Shown here: positions 5,788 through 6,909 of the stretch, piece after piece
Layout of the letters: each line of letters begins with the position of its first letter
Position numbering within the stretch: the first letter of the stretch is position 1
NCBI GenBank assembly: GCA_938046705.1
Contig: CALIWP010000191.1
Coordinates: 1-6,909 of the forward strand
Source: an uncultured Campylobacter sp.
GTDB taxonomy: Bacteria > Campylobacterota > Campylobacteria > Campylobacterales > Campylobacteraceae
DNA length: 6,909 nucleotides
Direction of reading: 5' to 3'
Position numbers and translations under genes: made by a program
The notes under the pieces: generated by a model
Database searches by the model: none
What the model was told of the DNA's origin: nothing
Seen by the model: the letters and a program-made list of their open reading frames with translations, nothing else

Positions 5788-6652
5788 ATGGATAAATTTA
5801 GAGAAAAATATATCGCGCTTCAAAAGGCGTTTTGGGACTCAGTCGGCGGCGCGGCGAGCATTTTGGCGCTATTTGAGTTCAAAGACGAGCTCGAAAAATG
5901 CGATGAAAAAGAGGCAAAGCTCGTGCTAGTGGACGTTTATGAGTTGCTGGGGCTTAAAAAGAGCGCTTGCGAGCTTTTAGCCAAAATTTGCGATCCGAAG
6001 GACAGAAAACAGCTCAAAAAGCTCGGCTATCTGAAGCAGTATGCGCAAAACGGCGACGCGGGAGCGATAAAGCGTCCCAAAACCGCGAGCGAAGCGGCGC
6101 GCCAAAGCAAAAAGCTAAAAAGCCTGCCTCATTTTCGCTACCACCCGGATCCCTTTAAAACGGGCGTATTCAAGGATGACGCGAGCGTGGTTTGCGAGTG
6201 CTGCGAGCAGGCGACTGGACGTGTATTATTGCGGTAACGTTTACAGCGTGGAGGACGTGAACTACCTCTGTCCGCACTGCATCGCTAGCGGTACGGCTGC
6301 GGCAAAATTTGACGCCAGTTTTATCCAGGACGCAGATCCTCTCCCGCCTAGCACTTCGGACGCGCAGGCTAAAACCGAGGAGCTGTTTCAAAGGACGCCT
6401 GGGTATTTTAGCTGGCAGGGAGAGCACTGGCTTGCTTGCTGCGGCGATTACTGCGAGTTTTTAGGCGACGTGGGCACGAAGGAACTGCAGGATTTGGGCA
6501 TAGCAGAGGAGGCGTTTGCAGACTACGCCTTGTGCGGGGAATTTGCGGTAGAGGACGTGCGTGATTACCTCGTCGCGGGCGGCGATATGGCGGGCTATTT
6601 GTTTCGCTGCATCCGCTGCGGCAAGTATAAAATTTATGTCGATGCGAGCTAA
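5788..6652 (+). pseudogene. CbrC/UPF0167-family gene interrupted by an apparent one-base frameshift
   Basis: Two plus-strand frames together encode one CbrC-family protein. The first (5788-6237, 149 aa) runs through LPHFRYHPDPFKTG (113-126) and CECC (136-139), then ends at a stop after a nonsense tail, RVLLR. The homology resumes one frame over as VYYCGNVYS, then LCPHCIASG. Dropping the A at 6219 makes codon 144 GGC and joins the frames seamlessly into a 287-residue protein. Cysteine pairs at CECC, CPHC (161, 164), the CC-x-x-YC region (about 217-222) and CIRC (274, 277) suggest metal binding. The end, YLFRCIRCGKYKIYVD, is typical of the family. The first 112 residues, mostly predicted helix and charged, have no counterpart in the 195-aa E. 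coli CbrC that I can recall. E. coli CbrC is linked to CreBC control and colicin E2 tolerance; its biochemical role is unknown. A sequencing error is possible instead of a true mutation. Confidence 0.82.
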
Positions 6653-6661
6653 TTTTGAGGC

Positions 6662-6678
6662 AAAATTTGACAAATTTT
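6662..6678. repeat. AT-rich palindrome after the cbrC-like gene
   Basis: AAAATTTG, one central base, then CAAATTTT: an exact 8-bp inverted repeat starting 10 bases after the stop. There is too little loop for an RNA hairpin without fraying. It may simply reflect the AAATTT-rich composition of this genome, or serve as a protein-binding site. Confidence 0.35.
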
Positions 6679-6705
6679 ACTCGCCTAGACCCGCATCTTG
6701 AAAAT

Positions 6706-6732
6706 GTAAAATTTGCATTAGTTAAATTTTAC
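6706..6732 (+). terminator. Probable intrinsic terminator of the cbrC-like gene
   Basis: GTAAAATTT (6706-6714), a 9-base loop, then the exact complement AAATTTTAC (6724-6732). Two or three more outer pairs are possible if a T-G wobble is allowed. A T-rich run (TTATTTTGCTTTT) follows directly on the plus strand. The stem is AT-rich and therefore weak, but its position 53 bases after the stop and the T-rich tail fit a terminator. Confidence 0.5.
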
Positions 6733-6909
6733 GTTATTTTGCTTTTATGTTGAGGGGTTTTAAACTACGCTTTTCTTCGCAGTTATGAGTGTAACGACGC
6801 AAAGGAGCCCCATTTTTATATCCACTTTTCCTTTCTTTGGGAGAGGAAGGAGTTTCTACTTACGGTCTGCTTGCAGCTACGAGCGAAGCGAAGTAGAGCG
6901 TCGCCTTCC
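6733..6909. repeat. Non-coding tail with hairpins and a degenerate repeated unit, running to the window edge
   Basis: I see no believable gene here. Three structures stand out. First, TTTTCCTTTC (6826-6835) pairs with GAGAGGAAGG (6841-6850) across a 5-base loop as a 10-bp RNA stem that includes G-U pairs. Second, GTTA and TAAC (6782-6795) flank a 6-base loop. Third, GCTAC (6876-6880) pairs with GTAG-A-GC (6893-6899), with one bulged base, around GAGCGAAGCGAA. The 20-base stretches beginning at 6780 and 6874 match at 14 positions, as if two decayed copies of one unit. This may be an edge of a dispersed intergenic repeat; nothing in the window proves that. Confidence 0.4.

Noticed and set aside
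6211..6237. Programmed +1 frameshifting to make full-length CbrC
   Set aside because: I see no slippery run, no rare or stop codon at the joint, and no stimulatory structure. A simple extra base explains it better.
6176..6652. Second part of the cbrC-like gene as an independent gene starting at the ATG at 6176
   Set aside because: Residues before the frameshift point in this frame are nonsense relative to the family, while homology continues from the upstream frame. There is no ribosome site.
6785..6909. Plus-strand frame of 41 codons open to the right edge
   Set aside because: No ribosome site, Ser/Arg/Phe-rich composition unlike a protein, and it crosses the hairpins and degenerate repeats.
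1..6909. CRISPR array, insertion sequence, prophage or phage integration at the tRNA
   Set aside because: There are no regularly spaced repeats, no transposase or integrase motifs, and no duplicated tRNA end in the window.

Overview
The window looks like chromosomal DNA of a Campylobacter species. The gene order and protein features match the C. jejuni neighbourhood that carries a pseudouridine synthase, the fibronectin-binding lipoprotein FlpA, TrmB, an FtsE-like ATPase and RodA/MrdB. AAATTT-type words are frequent, and base composition is moderate rather than very AT-rich. By eye this suggests the C. showae/rectus/curvus/concisus side of the genus rather than C. jejuni, but the species is inference.

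Region 1 (1-3692, minus strand) is a compact operon read right to left: RluD-type pseudouridine synthase, FlpA-like lipoprotein with four fibronectin type III-like modules, tRNA m7G46 methyltransferase TrmB, and the start of FtsE, cut by the left edge. All genes overlap (71, 1 and 17 bases), so translation is probably coupled. The operon mixes RNA modification, a surface adhesin and the ATPase of a cell-envelope complex.

Region 2 (3693-4851) is a 52-base divergent gap with a good extended -10 promoter, followed by rodA on the plus strand. RodA is the SEDS glycosyltransferase of lateral-wall peptidoglycan synthesis and probably starts at TTG.

Region 3 (4852-5290) is intergenic. It holds an 11-bp inverted repeat behind rodA, about 195 bases with no convincing gene, a minus-strand tRNA with a CAT anticodon, and two divergent -10 elements serving the tRNA and the next gene.

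Region 4 (5291-6909, plus strand) is more accessory in character: a small SseB-N-terminal-domain protein, then a CbrC/UPF0167-family gene whose frame is broken by one apparent extra base near 6219, then a non-coding tail rich in inverted repeats that runs to the window edge.

I found no convincing undescribed system. The best leads are the conserved fibronectin-binding motif in the adhesin, the broken cbrC-like gene, the long rluD/flpA overlap with a stop one frame away, and the structured repeats at the right edge.
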